DNA of 64,000 nucleotides, taken from positions 2,108,001 to 2,172,000 of the forward strand of contig NZ_AP021875.1 in NCBI RefSeq assembly GCF_009688965.1, written 5' to 3'. The notes beneath the pieces were generated by a model that was not told the DNA's origin, did no database searches, and was given only the letters and a program-made list of their open reading frames with translations. Source of the DNA: Desulfosarcina widdelii (GTDB lineage: Bacteria > Desulfobacterota > Desulfobacteria > Desulfobacterales > Desulfosarcinaceae). Below, in pieces: positions 16,908 through 25,043 of this stretch. Each line of letters begins with the position of its first letter. Position 1 is the first letter of the stretch. The position numbers and the translations under genes are program-made.

Positions 16908-17668
16908 ATGGAGTTCACAAAAGAACAATGGGAATGGTTATAGCCCATTATCAAAGCTTCAACGCCAGTAAAAGATACCAGAGGGCGACCGGCAAGAGAT
17001 CCACGCGATGTTCTCAATGGTATACTGTGGATAATGCGAACCGATGCATCATGAAACGAATTACCCCAGAGGTATCTGCCGTAACCGACATGCCATCGAC
17101 GTTTCCAGCAATGGCTTCGCAGACGCATTGCCATTGAGCTGGTCGAAGACCTTAATGAACACGATAAGATCGATATCCGTGAAGTGTTCATTGAAGGTGG
17201 CTTCGTTCCGGCAAGAAAAAGGGTCTTACTGTAGGCAAGACAAAGCGTGAAAAAATCACCCAAATCAAGGCAATCAGAGACTCTGCAGGTGTTCCTGTCG
17301 CCGCCCATGTGGAAAGCGCTTGGCCACACGAGGGAAAGCTTGTCGATGATACGATTGACAGAAGTTTTATCGAATATGCGCCGGACAAGCTGGTTGGAGA
17401 CAAGGCTTACAACAGCAATAAACAGGACGACAGGTTCCTTGACGAGCGCGTTGTTGAAATGATTGCCCAACATAGTAAAGGCCAGAAAAAACAGAAAATT
17501 TAGGACGGCAGGAAACTCAGACGCTATCGACGTAGATTGAAGGTAGAGCGTCCTTTTGCCTGGCTTAATAACTTCAGGAGGTTGATTGTCTACTACGAAT
17601 ACCATGTAGAGAATTTCCTGGGTATGGTTCAGCTAGCTTGTGTCAAAACACTACTTCGGTATTTTTGA
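16908..17668 (+). pseudogene. IS5-family transposase, degenerate
   Basis: Transposase of the IS5-type DDE family, ruined by mutation. From ATG 16908 the frame reads M-E-F-T-K-E-Q-W-E, then P-V-K-D-T-R-G-R-P-A-R-D-P-R-D-V-L-N-G-I-L-W. In-frame stops interrupt at about 16941 (TAG), 17050 (TGA) and 17074 (TAA). A frameshift near 17220 moves the rest to another frame (I-R-D-S-A-G-V-P-V-A-A-H, then L-V-G-D-K-A-Y-N-S), and another stop at ~17501 precedes V-E-R-P-F-A-W-L. The DDE regions are recognisable but the element is dead. I could not find terminal inverted repeats. Confidence 0.85.
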
Positions 17669-17699
17669 AAAAGGTTCTAATTTGATTGTTTTTCCGGTA

Positions 17700-17935
17700 A
17701 CTTCTTCTTCCTTTTAACTAAAACGGGCATGTCCACTCTTTCTAATAATAGCCTAACGTATTGATTTTAGGAGTTTGTTTCCGGTTTTTGTTCTCAAAAG
17801 GTGTAACCCTTGCGGGTTGTGAATCTCCCCGCATCTTCGGCGTTAGCCGCCAAGGCGCATGGCCGACTATAACGCCACGACGGCTGCCTTGCATCTGAGG
17901 AAAGTTAGACAATCGCCTACTTTCGGATTTAGAAA
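17700..17935. repeat. Possible dispersed structured repeat between IS remnant and lactonase
   Basis: About 130 bp of GC-rich, self-complementary sequence (17805-17935) sits in very AT-rich DNA. It includes a hairpin AACCC-TTGC-GGGTT (17807-17820) and nested GGCG/CGCC pairings around 17840-17895. It looks like a REP/MITE-type or retro-element-like repeat rather than a gene; the minus-strand ORF through it (17742-18044) has no start signal. Identification as a repeat is from composition only. Confidence 0.35.
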
Positions 17936-17967
17936 CAATTAGACAATAGCGTTGTGGGTTGGATTTT

Positions 17968-18864
17968 TTAAATAATAAACTTTTGTGGCGCCAATGGTTT
18001 CCCTTTCCAAAAATCAGGGTCATGGGGAGGCACCAGATGCGCACCCATAATGCTCATAGTTCGGAAATGATAGATATTTACCATTGAGGCAGGAATATCA
18101 TAGGCCAATCCTGGTGGAATTGAGGCAGTCAAATTTTCCAAAGTATAGCAGGCATCTTGCGCCAGGATAAGACTTTGTCCATCACTGGTTCGAACAAATA
18201 TCGACTGATGTCCTACTGTATGACCAGGAGTAGGAAAAAGCACTACGGTGGAATCGCCAAAAATATCCAACAACCCGTTTTTCGGTTGAATATTTACCGT
18301 ATTAATCATTTTGAAATCTTCAGGAATGTAGGCCGTCTTTTTTCCTGTTGCGATTTGTTTTTTAATCTCGGAAAGTTCGTCTTCTTGTATGTATACTGGC
18401 ACTCCGGTTCCCGATAAATCTTCTAGAGCTCCGCAGTGGTCTAAATGACCATGGCTCATGATTACGGCCTTGAGATCTGCAGGTTTTAGTCCAAGTTTTT
18501 TTATTTGGACCTTAAATGCTTCATGTGGTTTCATTACAGGGGTATAAGCGTCACAGATCGCTTTTCCCCAGTATTTTTCCGGGTCAATGGCGACAGCAGC
18601 GTTGTTGCCTGTGTCGAAGGCAATCCATGAAGAGCCATGGCGGATGAGGAAAAAGGGAACGGGGACGTCAAACGGTACTCCAATCCGTGTATTTTTGAGC
18701 AGGTACTGGGTTTTTGTTTTTAGCACACCGCAGTGAAATGCATATACGTCCACATCTGGAGCACTATCGAGTGCATGAGCTTTAAAGGTTAACATCTGCG
18801 AGAGACCAATTGCTCCCAGTGCATATCCACCAGTCTTAAAGAAATCCCTCCGATTTAAATTCAT
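17968..18864 (-). CDS. Exported metallo-beta-lactamase-fold lactonase (AiiA/AttM-BlcC type)
   Basis: 298-residue hydrolase of the quorum-quenching/gamma-lactone lactonase family. The N-terminus M-N-L-N-R-R-D-F-F-K-T plus a hydrophobic stretch to about residue 32 is a Tat signal, so it acts outside the cytoplasm. Di-zinc ligands: S-H-G-H-L-D-H-C-G, then P-T-P-G-H-T-V-G-H, then A-Q-D-A-C-Y. The Tyr after D-A-x with T-x-E-N matches AiiA's D-A-S-Y-T-x-E-N. A final His lies in P-P-H-D. Expected reaction: opening of a five-membered lactone ring to a 4-hydroxy acid. It lies just downstream of dctP, so hydrolysis and uptake may be linked. AHL versus simple gamma-lactone cannot be told from sequence. 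Confidence 0.8.
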   Translation of the reverse strand: MNLNRRDFFKTGGYALGAIGLSQMLTFKAHALDSAPDVDVYAFHCGVLKTKTQYLLKNTRIGVPFDVPVPFFLIRHGSSWIAFDTGNNAAVAIDPEKYWGKAICDAYTPVMKPHEAFKVQIKKLGLKPADLKAVIMSHGHLDHCGALEDLSGTGVPVYIQEDELSEIKKQIATGKKTAYIPEDFKMINTVNIQPKNGLLDIFGDSTVVLFPTPGHTVGHQSIFVRTSDGQSLILAQDACYTLENLTASIPPGLAYDIPASMVNIYHFRTMSIMGAHLVPPHDPDFWKGKPLAPQKFII

Positions 18865-18925
18865 ATCGTACCCCTTTCTTTAGATCAAACGGTTATATGA
18901 ATCTACAAAAAGGTTTAACGTGACT

Positions 18926-20020
18926 CTATTTTTCAGGATAATACTTGTAGATCACTTTAAGGAGTTTTTTGACCAACCCGTTTTCTGCGTCACCATATTT
19001 TGCCACCCAGTTTTGGCGAACCGATTCCGTGGCAGCCTGTAGCCTTGCTCTCTCTTGAGGTGTAATCTCGATGAGCTCTACTCCGGCTTTTTTTAGTACT
19101 GCTGGAGTAGTTTCATTCCAATATTTGCTCTGTGCTTTCGCATAATGGTTGCGCATATCTTTGCCGGCTTGCATCATGATGTCCTGGATGTTCTGTGGTA
19201 ACTCATTCCATGTTTTTAGATTAGCCCATATATGGATTCCGGGGCCTCCTAAGTTTACTCTAGAGGCATACCTAACTACTTCATATGAACGATGGGAAAT
19301 TTGTGAAGCTTCAGCTAGTGACACACCATCTATAATTCCTGATTGCAAAGACGTATACATATCCACAACCGAAATTGCTACTGGTATAGCATCCAAAGCA
19401 ACCAATGTTTGATTAAGAACGCCACCAGGAGTCCGCACTTTACAACCCTTTATGTCCTCCAGCTTTCTTATCGGCCCCCATTTTTTGGTTGTCCAGATTC
19501 CATAAGGTTCCAACAAAGACCCGGCGATGTAATGAACACCTTTTTTGTGGTAGTACGCCTGCAACCCAGCAGATAGCATCTCGTCATGCATCTTAAAATA
19601 TGTATTGTGATCCTTTCCAACTACATCTATAAGATAAGGTAGTTCTTCTATCGTTGCCAGAGGCAAGGTATCTTTCTCGTATGACGTTGCACCAGGAGAA
19701 AAACTTACAATGCCATCCCTCGTAGACTCGTAGTGATTAGCGCCCTTAATTAAAACCTGCCCAGGAAATAGATCGAACTTGACATCGCCTTTTGAAAGCT
19801 CTTCTACTCGATTAGTCCACCAAAAATAGAAATTTTCGTTATGCCAGGAACCAGGAGATTCCCAACTGGGATAACGGAAATTATACTTTGCTTCGGCTCT
19901 TGCTTCAGAAAAGTTTATTGCCAATAACATCACAAACATTATACCCACCGCCAGTGCGATTGTTCCGTCAAACTCAAAATTATTTCTTCGGGTTTTCTTG
20001 ATCTTTACCTTATCGACCAT
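18926..20020 (-). CDS. dctP: TRAP transporter solute-binding protein (DctP)
   Basis: 364-residue periplasmic receptor. A basic start is followed by a hydrophobic signal peptide to about residue 43 (A-R-A-E-A). Family features: the core E-E-L-S-K-G-D-V-K-F-D-L-F-P-G-Q, later K-G-C-K-V-R-T-P-G-G, the Arg that clamps the substrate carboxylate (R in V-R-T-P), and D-G-V-S-L-A-E-A. GGAGG lies 7 nt before the ATG. It most likely binds a monocarboxylate or hydroxy acid for the DctQM permease to the left. Confidence 0.92.
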   Translation of the reverse strand: MVDKVKIKKTRRNNFEFDGTIALAVGIMFVMLLAINFSEARAEAKYNFRYPSWESPGSWHNENFYFWWTNRVEELSKGDVKFDLFPGQVLIKGANHYESTRDGIVSFSPGATSYEKDTLPLATIEELPYLIDVVGKDHNTYFKMHDEMLSAGLQAYYHKKGVHYIAGSLLEPYGIWTTKKWGPIRKLEDIKGCKVRTPGGVLNQTLVALDAIPVAISVVDMYTSLQSGIIDGVSLAEASQISHRSYEVVRYASRVNLGGPGIHIWANLKTWNELPQNIQDIMMQAGKDMRNHYAKAQSKYWNETTPAVLKKAGVELIEITPQERARLQAATESVRQNWVAKYGDAENGLVKKLLKVIYKYYPEK

Positions 20021-20146
20021 GATGCATCCTCCATTTTAAATTATTAATATTTGTTGAAACGGCAACATTTATACTTTTGCATCTCACTCCTCTCTTTTAA
20101 GGTGTTAAGTCTAGCTTTCCGAAATTTTCCAAAGAAGAGAGAATTT

Positions 20147-20323
20147 TCATTTATTAGGAATTTTGGAAAAAAAACCTCGATTCATACCATCGTGGAATTC
20201 TTTCATATTAACATATAGAGATCTGTCGACCGCGGATAGTCTCCTCATGAGTTGATGAAATATGCTAAATGAAACTAAAACGTAGGCACTCTCCTTAAAT
20301 AAATCTCCTCGATTTAGTTTCAT
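20147..20323 (-). pseudogene. Possible decayed copy of the lactonase N-terminus
   Basis: A 58-codon frame begins M-K-L-N-R-G-D-L-F-K-E-S-A-Y-V-L, resembling the start of the neighbouring lactonase (M-N-L-N-R-R-D-F-F-K-T-G-G-Y-A-L), and has E-F-H-D-G where that has A-F-H-C-G. It then stops. No catalytic part follows. Best read as a relic of a duplicated Tat-signal region; the match is short. Confidence 0.4.
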
Positions 20324-20412
20324 CCTCATAATCCTTTCTAACACTTATTAGGATTATTCATGCTAATCTCAAAATTTTGATGTCTTTTAACGATGCGTAC
20401 GAAACAACTAGT

Positions 20413-22089
20413 TTACGGTCCTTCGCGTTCTCGTAAATCGCGTCTTTTCACCTTGCCGGTGGTTGTTTTTGGTAATTCAGACAGAAAATCAACCTCTCTT
20501 GGATATTCGTGCTTGGCAAGCCGCTGCTTTACGAAAGTCTTTAGTTCAGCCTTGAGTGCATCACAGCCCCGGAATCCTTCTCGCAAGACTATGAAGGCCT
20601 TAGGAATCTCACCACGCACTTCGTTCGGGATTCCGATAACAGCAGCCTCCAGAACAGCTTCGTGTTTCGTGAGGATGTCCTCAATTTCAGACGGTCCAAT
20701 TCGATAACCTGAAGAGATGATTATGTCGTCTTTTCGGCTTACAAATACGAAGTATCCGTCTGCATCCTTGACCCCCAGGTCCCCGGTCAGCATCCAGTTC
20801 CCTTTAAATTTCTCTTTTGTGGCCTGAGGATTTTTCCAATATTCTTTCATTACAACGGGATTCCCATCTAAGGAAGCGACGGCGATTTCACCCTGATTTC
20901 CAGGAGGCAGTACACTGCCGTTCTTATCCAAGATCTCGACTTTAAGCCCAGGCACCGCTTTTCCAATATTAAACTTGTATTCAAAGTACCGCTGGCAATT
21001 GACCGTCAGCAAAGTAGCCTCTGATTGACCGTACATTTCATGCACCACTGTTTTAGAACCAAAAGTTTTTGAAACCCACTTCGGCAAGGCTTCCCCGAAG
21101 GATTCCGCCCCACTTGCCAGCACGCGTAAGGATTTTAGGGCATATTTTTGCTCTGGATTTTCAACTTGCCGCATCATTCTAAGAGCCGTTGGTGGAATGT
21201 ATAGAATGCTCAAACCATAGTCTTGAATCAGTTGAAACGCTTTTTCGGCCTCGAACTTTCCGCCGCTCATATAGGTCAAAAGAGGCTTCCCATAAAACAG
21301 GGCAGGGAAGGCCAAGTCGAATAGGGGACCAGTCCATGCGAAATCGGCGGGATTCCAGAATACATCCCCAGGTCTAATTTCCCCGTTGCATAAGGCTGCA
21401 AAATGGCCCGGGCCTCTAAAGATATAAGCATGCTTTTGAATCACACCCTTTGGATCTCCCGTTGTACCGCCCGTATAAATCAAGACCAAATTGTCATCGG
21501 CATTGAGCACCGCCATCTGAAATTGCTTGGGCATGCCTTCAATTGCCTGGTCAAAGGTTACTTCATCGTCTTGCATTTCAGCATCCCCTACCACAATTAT
21601 CTGTTTCAGGCTCGATATATGTGTTTTGATACTTCTCAAGGTGTCTATGGTACCCACCTCGACAATAGCGACTTTGGCAGCACTGTGTTTTAAGCGATAC
21701 TCCAATCCGTCCGGTCCGAAAAGGACTGTCAGTGGCACTGAAACAGCGCCAGTTTTCCAGATCGCAATGTTTGCAAACAATGTTTCAGGTCTCTGGGACA
21801 TGCAGATGGCCACTCGATCACCTGGTTTGACCCCGTTGTGACTGAGATAATTGGCCAGCTGGTTAGTAATATTTCTCATCTGCCAGAAGGTGAATTTTTC
21901 CTTGTTTCCCAAGAAATCTTCATGAAATATTGCCACCTTGCTTTTGTCATCAGCATGGGCATCACACACATAAAAGGCCGCATTCATTTCAACGGGGATT
22001 TCCCACTTGAAATTCTCACAAAGCGAATCCCAACTGTCGTACTTATTATCGTAGTGATAGTAACATCCATGCTTATCAATCTTTTTCAC
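20413..22089 (-). CDS. AMP-forming acyl-CoA synthetase (medium-chain type)
   Basis: 558-residue acyl-CoA ligase of the ANL superfamily: carboxylate + ATP + CoA gives acyl-CoA + AMP + PPi. P-loop-like motif A3 is I-Y-T-G-G-T-T-G-D-P-K-G; A5 is Y-G-Q-S-E-A-T; A7 is T-G-D-L-G; A8 hinge is S-R-K-D-D-I-I-I-S-S-G-Y-R-I-G; the catalytic Lys is in T-T-G-K-V-K-R-R. Start is GTG at 22089 behind AAGAAAGAAG. It is leftward with dctP and the lactonase, and paralogous to the rightward ligase at 23.4 kb. Probable role: activation of the imported hydroxy or fatty acid. Confidence 0.92.
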   Translation of the reverse strand: MKKIDKHGCYYHYDNKYDSWDSLCENFKWEIPVEMNAAFYVCDAHADDKSKVAIFHEDFLGNKEKFTFWQMRNITNQLANYLSHNGVKPGDRVAICMSQRPETLFANIAIWKTGAVSVPLTVLFGPDGLEYRLKHSAAKVAIVEVGTIDTLRSIKTHISSLKQIIVVGDAEMQDDEVTFDQAIEGMPKQFQMAVLNADDNLVLIYTGGTTGDPKGVIQKHAYIFRGPGHFAALCNGEIRPGDVFWNPADFAWTGPLFDLAFPALFYGKPLLTYMSGGKFEAEKAFQLIQDYGLSILYIPPTALRMMRQVENPEQKYALKSLRVLASGAESFGEALPKWVSKTFGSKTVVHEMYGQSEATLLTVNCQRYFEYKFNIGKAVPGLKVEILDKNGSVLPPGNQGEIAVASLDGNPVVMKEYWKNPQATKEKFKGNWMLTGDLGVKDADGYFVFVSRKDDIIISSGYRIGPSEIEDILTKHEAVLEAAVIGIPNEVRGEIPKAFIVLREGFRGCDALKAELKTFVKQRLAKHEYPREVDFLSELPKTTTGKVKRRDLREREGP

Positions 22090-22136
22090 GATATCTTCTT
22101 TCTTTTCTATAGGTTAATTCGCCATATATTGTATTA

Positions 22137-22634
22137 TTAAGCGGATTTCTGCATTGTATAAAATCTTTTTGGTCGACGCATAACTTTTTTAAGGACAAAC
22201 AGATCTAAGATGCAGCAGGGGATAAATGCCCAAAAAGCAAGGGTTACCTTGGAATAAATAGCCGAAAACGCTCTATCAATAATTTTCGTTAGACTGGCTT
22301 TTTCCATAAGTCCCATTAATTGGGAATACAGAAGGCATGAGAAACATCCGAACTCGATTTTTTGTATGTTTGCAACCCGTTGAAGCAGGTGAGTTGCCGG
22401 GCGAGTGTGGACCAGAGCGATAGATACAATCAGCGTGAAAGACATTATGCCGGTAAATGCTATAAGCGATTTAAATCCGTCACCCTTTGCATCGACTGCA
22501 TTCAGTGAAGAAGCGTCGGTCAAACCGATTGACATGAGAAAGGCTCCAAGCGTGGGTTCAATAGATAGAATCATTTGGTCAGAGTAAAAACATTCAACAA
22601 GGTGAATAAAGCGCTTTGAAAATCGATTCAACAA
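22137..22634 (-). pseudogene. Internally deleted AtoE-type short-chain fatty acid transporter
   Basis: 165 codons. Residues ~1-90 align with the start of AtoE (F-S-K-R-F-I-H-L-V-E-C-F-Y-S-D, then K-G-D-G-F-K-S-L-I-A-F-T). Residues ~98-155 match AtoE's late part (L-Y-S-Q-L-M-G-L-M-E-K-A-S-L, then F-W-A-F-I-P-C-C-I-L-D-L-F-V). Roughly 200 middle residues and the end (P-S-G-G-G onward) of the ~440-residue family are absent. It is therefore almost certainly non-functional. It is the first reading frame after the leftward sigma-54 promoter, which implies the operon once imported short-chain fatty acids. Confidence 0.6.
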
Positions 22635-22766
22635 CTTCTACTCCTTTAATAACGCTTTGGTCTAAAAGCCGCCTATGAAATTCGACCAAATTCCCCTTTC
22701 GACACTCCCGAATAGCGTTAAAATTATGAATTATGCAAGGAATATGGAATTTATTCAGGTTATGAC

Positions 22767-22783
22767 AGCAATTCTTGTGCCTA
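22767..22783 (-). promoter_or_regulatory. Sigma-54 promoter for the leftward arm
   Basis: The minus strand reads AGGCACAAGAATTGC (22782 to 22768): -24 GG and -12 GC at exact sigma-54 spacing, with C-A-C after GG and T-T before GC. The first leftward frame begins 134 nt downstream. A palindrome (22860-22875) lies 78 nt upstream, a suitable enhancer position. Confidence 0.7.
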
Positions 22784-22856
22784 ATCGTTGATTCTCAACA
22801 TTACTTATTTAAATGATTATTCTTTTTTATTTTACAAGTGGAATTTCGGTAAATCG

Positions 22857-22878
22857 TACGGTGCAATATCGCACCAAT
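22857..22878. promoter_or_regulatory. Palindromic operator/enhancer 1
   Basis: TACGGTGCAATATCGCACCAA contains the inverted repeat GGTGC-N6-GCACC (22860-22875). A second copy with the same flanks TACGGTGCAA...CCAA is at 23085-23105. It stands about 80 nt behind the leftward sigma-54 promoter. Confidence 0.7.
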
Positions 22879-23084
22879 TTAATCTTCCAACCCAATGTCT
22901 GTTGGCAAGTAATTTTACTAAATAAATCGCTAAAACAGTTAGTTGAACTGTGGTGTGGTCTTTGGCGACTCGAGATTATAGCAAGAAGCAATATCGCTAA
23001 ATGGTTTTAAAGAATTTATAATATGTAGATATAATAAATAATTTACATAAATAATTGGAAAATATGTTATATCTTAGATACGAT

Positions 23085-23106
23085 TACGGTGCAAATTTGC
23101 GCCAAC
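23085..23106. promoter_or_regulatory. Palindromic operator/enhancer 2
   Basis: TACGGTGCAAATTTGCGCCAA contains GGTGCAAATTTGCGCC (23088-23103), an almost perfect palindrome sharing half-sites and flanks with the copy at 22857-22878. It lies 80 nt behind the rightward sigma-54 promoter. Likely binding site of the sigma-54 activator encoded at 29.5 kb. Confidence 0.7.
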
Positions 23107-23181
23107 CTGTAAGGATGACTCTATGCGTCCAACAAAGATAAGCGTAGTCATTTATTCAGGTTGCAATTGGTTCAATCAAAA

Positions 23182-23198
23182 TTGGCATAATTCTTGTT
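23182..23198 (+). promoter_or_regulatory. Sigma-54 promoter for the rightward catabolic operon
   Basis: TTGGCATAATTCTTGTT: TGGCATA-N4-TTGT. The -24 GG is intact; the -12 element is GT instead of GC. Spacing is exact. The first gene begins 210 nt downstream. The mirror-image arrangement with the promoter and palindrome to the left strengthens the call. Confidence 0.6.
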
Positions 23199-23407
23199 AG
23201 AGCTTAGAATGTGCAAGGCACTTCTGGATAGCGAATTTATAGACTATATTTTTTTAATTGACACGACTTTGCAGGGCCATTTCAATCCAGGTTTTAACAT
23301 CTGGAACAAATTGAAGCAGTGTTTCAACCTTTCAGTCTCACTTTGATCTTTGAACTATCGGCACCTGCGCTTTTCGAAAACCAAAATTTTTAAAGTAAGG
23401 AGAACAG

Positions 23408-25036
23408 ATGCAATACGAAAAACTTTACCATGATTTTAAGTGGGATGACTTCTGTGATGAACTTTTTGACTGGGACTGGAGAAAACAATTCAATATCGCC
23501 CAAGCGGTGTTGGATCGCAATACGAAAGATCCCAAAAAAATCGCATTGTACCACGTCAAACAAAAACTCGATGTCAACGTGTTCACATTCGGAGATTTGA
23601 GGAGTCTCACCAACAAGTTCGCTAATGCTTTGCAATCCCTGGGATTAAAAAAAGGTGACCGGGTAGCGAGGTTACTGCCTCGAATACCCGAAACCTATGT
23701 CAGCTTCTTGGGCACCTGGAAATCGGGCATGGTCGATGTGCCGCTGTACACGGCATTCGGGCCGGACGCAATCGCCTATCGAATTCAAGACAGTGAAGCC
23801 AAGGCACTGATCACTGACCAAAGCAACCTCGATAGGCTTACTTCGATTTCCGATCTTCTCAAAGAGATCCAGGTGATTGTGGTGAACCCTGAAAGCGAGA
23901 ACCCGTCAGAAACAACAACGACAGATTTCGGCAAATTGATAAAGGAGGCCGATGATGCCGATCTAGAAGTCGAAACCACTACCGATGACCTTGCATTATT
24001 GGTTTATACGTCGGGGACAACCGGGCCTCCCAAGGGGACTACCATTTCTCACAACGCGATCCTGTCCGTACTGCCCTATGCCAAATACTGCCTCGACATT
24101 CACGAAAACGAAATGTTCTGGGGTTTCGCAGATCCAGGGTGGGTCTATGGGTTACTTTCTGCTGGCAGTGCTCCGATGGCACTTGGCGCGGCGCTGGTCG
24201 TATTTGAGCCCGGTTTCGATGCCGAAAGCTGGTACCAAACAATTGCCAAGTTAAAAATAACAAACTTTACTGCGGCTCCCACAGCTTTCAGGGCAATTAT
24301 GGCATCCGGTAAGGCGTTGGCCGAAAAATACAAACCCCGATTCCGATATCTTTCATCCGCCGGTGAGCCGCTAAATCCTGAAGTGATTCGTTGGTTCGAA
24401 TCCGAATTTGGAACGCCGATTCGTGATATGTACGGTATCAGCGAGGTCTCCATGGTAATCGGCAACAACCCCTGCTTTGGGATAAAATCGGGTTCGTGCG
24501 GAAAACCGATTCCCGGATTTACAGTAAAACTGAAAGGCGAAAACGGCTGCGATTGCAAAGACGCCGAAATCGGTTCCATCTGTGTGAAGCAAAACGATCA
24601 CTTTATTTCCAACGGGTACTGGGGGCTCGAAGAAAAGTACCGTAAAAGCTTTGTTGACGACAACTGGTTCGATACCGGCGATCTTGCCTACCGGGATGAA
24701 GACGGGTACTACTTTTTTGTGGGCCGCAAAGACGATGTCATCTCAAGTTCCGGCTATCGGATCGGGCCGTTCGAGGTAGAAAACTGCATAATCGAGCATC
24801 CTGCTGTGGCCGAATGTGCGGTGGTCGGCAAGCCGGACACCCTTCGCGGCGAAATCGTGAAAGCGTTTATCGTTTTGAACAAGAATTATACCGCCTCCGA
24901 AGCGTTGAAAAAGGATGTGATCGAGCTGTGTAGAGATCGCTTGTCCAAACATAACTACCCGAGAGAAATAGACTTTATAAAGGAATTACCCAAAACGAGC
25001 AGTGGAAAAATACAGCGAAGAAAATTAAGAAAGTGA
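23408..25036 (+). CDS. AMP-forming acyl-CoA synthetase
   Basis: 542-residue ANL-superfamily ligase that makes an acyl-CoA from a carboxylic acid, ATP and CoA. Motifs: V-Y-T-S-G-T-T-G-P-P-K-G (A3), M-Y-G-I-S-E-V-S (A5), T-G-D-L-A-Y-R-D-E-D-G-Y (A7), G-R-K-D-D-V-I-S-S-S-G-Y-R-I-G (A8), and the catalytic Lys in S-S-G-K-I-Q-R-R (A10). AAGGAGAA precedes the ATG. It is first in the rightward operon; the next gene starts 7 nt after its stop. Paralogue of the ligase at 20.4-22.1 kb; the two may activate different chain lengths or oxidation states. Confidence 0.92.
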   Translation: MQYEKLYHDFKWDDFCDELFDWDWRKQFNIAQAVLDRNTKDPKKIALYHVKQKLDVNVFTFGDLRSLTNKFANALQSLGLKKGDRVARLLPRIPETYVSFLGTWKSGMVDVPLYTAFGPDAIAYRIQDSEAKALITDQSNLDRLTSISDLLKEIQVIVVNPESENPSETTTTDFGKLIKEADDADLEVETTTDDLALLVYTSGTTGPPKGTTISHNAILSVLPYAKYCLDIHENEMFWGFADPGWVYGLLSAGSAPMALGAALVVFEPGFDAESWYQTIAKLKITNFTAAPTAFRAIMASGKALAEKYKPRFRYLSSAGEPLNPEVIRWFESEFGTPIRDMYGISEVSMVIGNNPCFGIKSGSCGKPIPGFTVKLKGENGCDCKDAEIGSICVKQNDHFISNGYWGLEEKYRKSFVDDNWFDTGDLAYRDEDGYYFFVGRKDDVISSSGYRIGPFEVENCIIEHPAVAECAVVGKPDTLRGEIVKAFIVLNKNYTASEALKKDVIELCRDRLSKHNYPREIDFIKELPKTSSGKIQRRKLRK

Positions 25037-25043
25037 GAAATAT

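Larger units (their letters stand above)
22635..23407. other. Divergent regulatory region of the catabolic cluster
   Basis: 773 bp between the two divergent arms, AT-rich, with no gene. It contains, in order, a leftward sigma-54 promoter, two palindromic sites 228 bp apart and a rightward sigma-54 promoter. About 200 bp of rightward leader (23199-23407) precedes the first gene, with no structure I recognise. Confidence 0.7.

Noticed and set aside
17742-18044. 100-codon minus-strand ORF downstream of the lactonase
   Set aside because: Runs through the folded GC-rich segment and into the lactonase in another frame; probably a repeat translation artefact.
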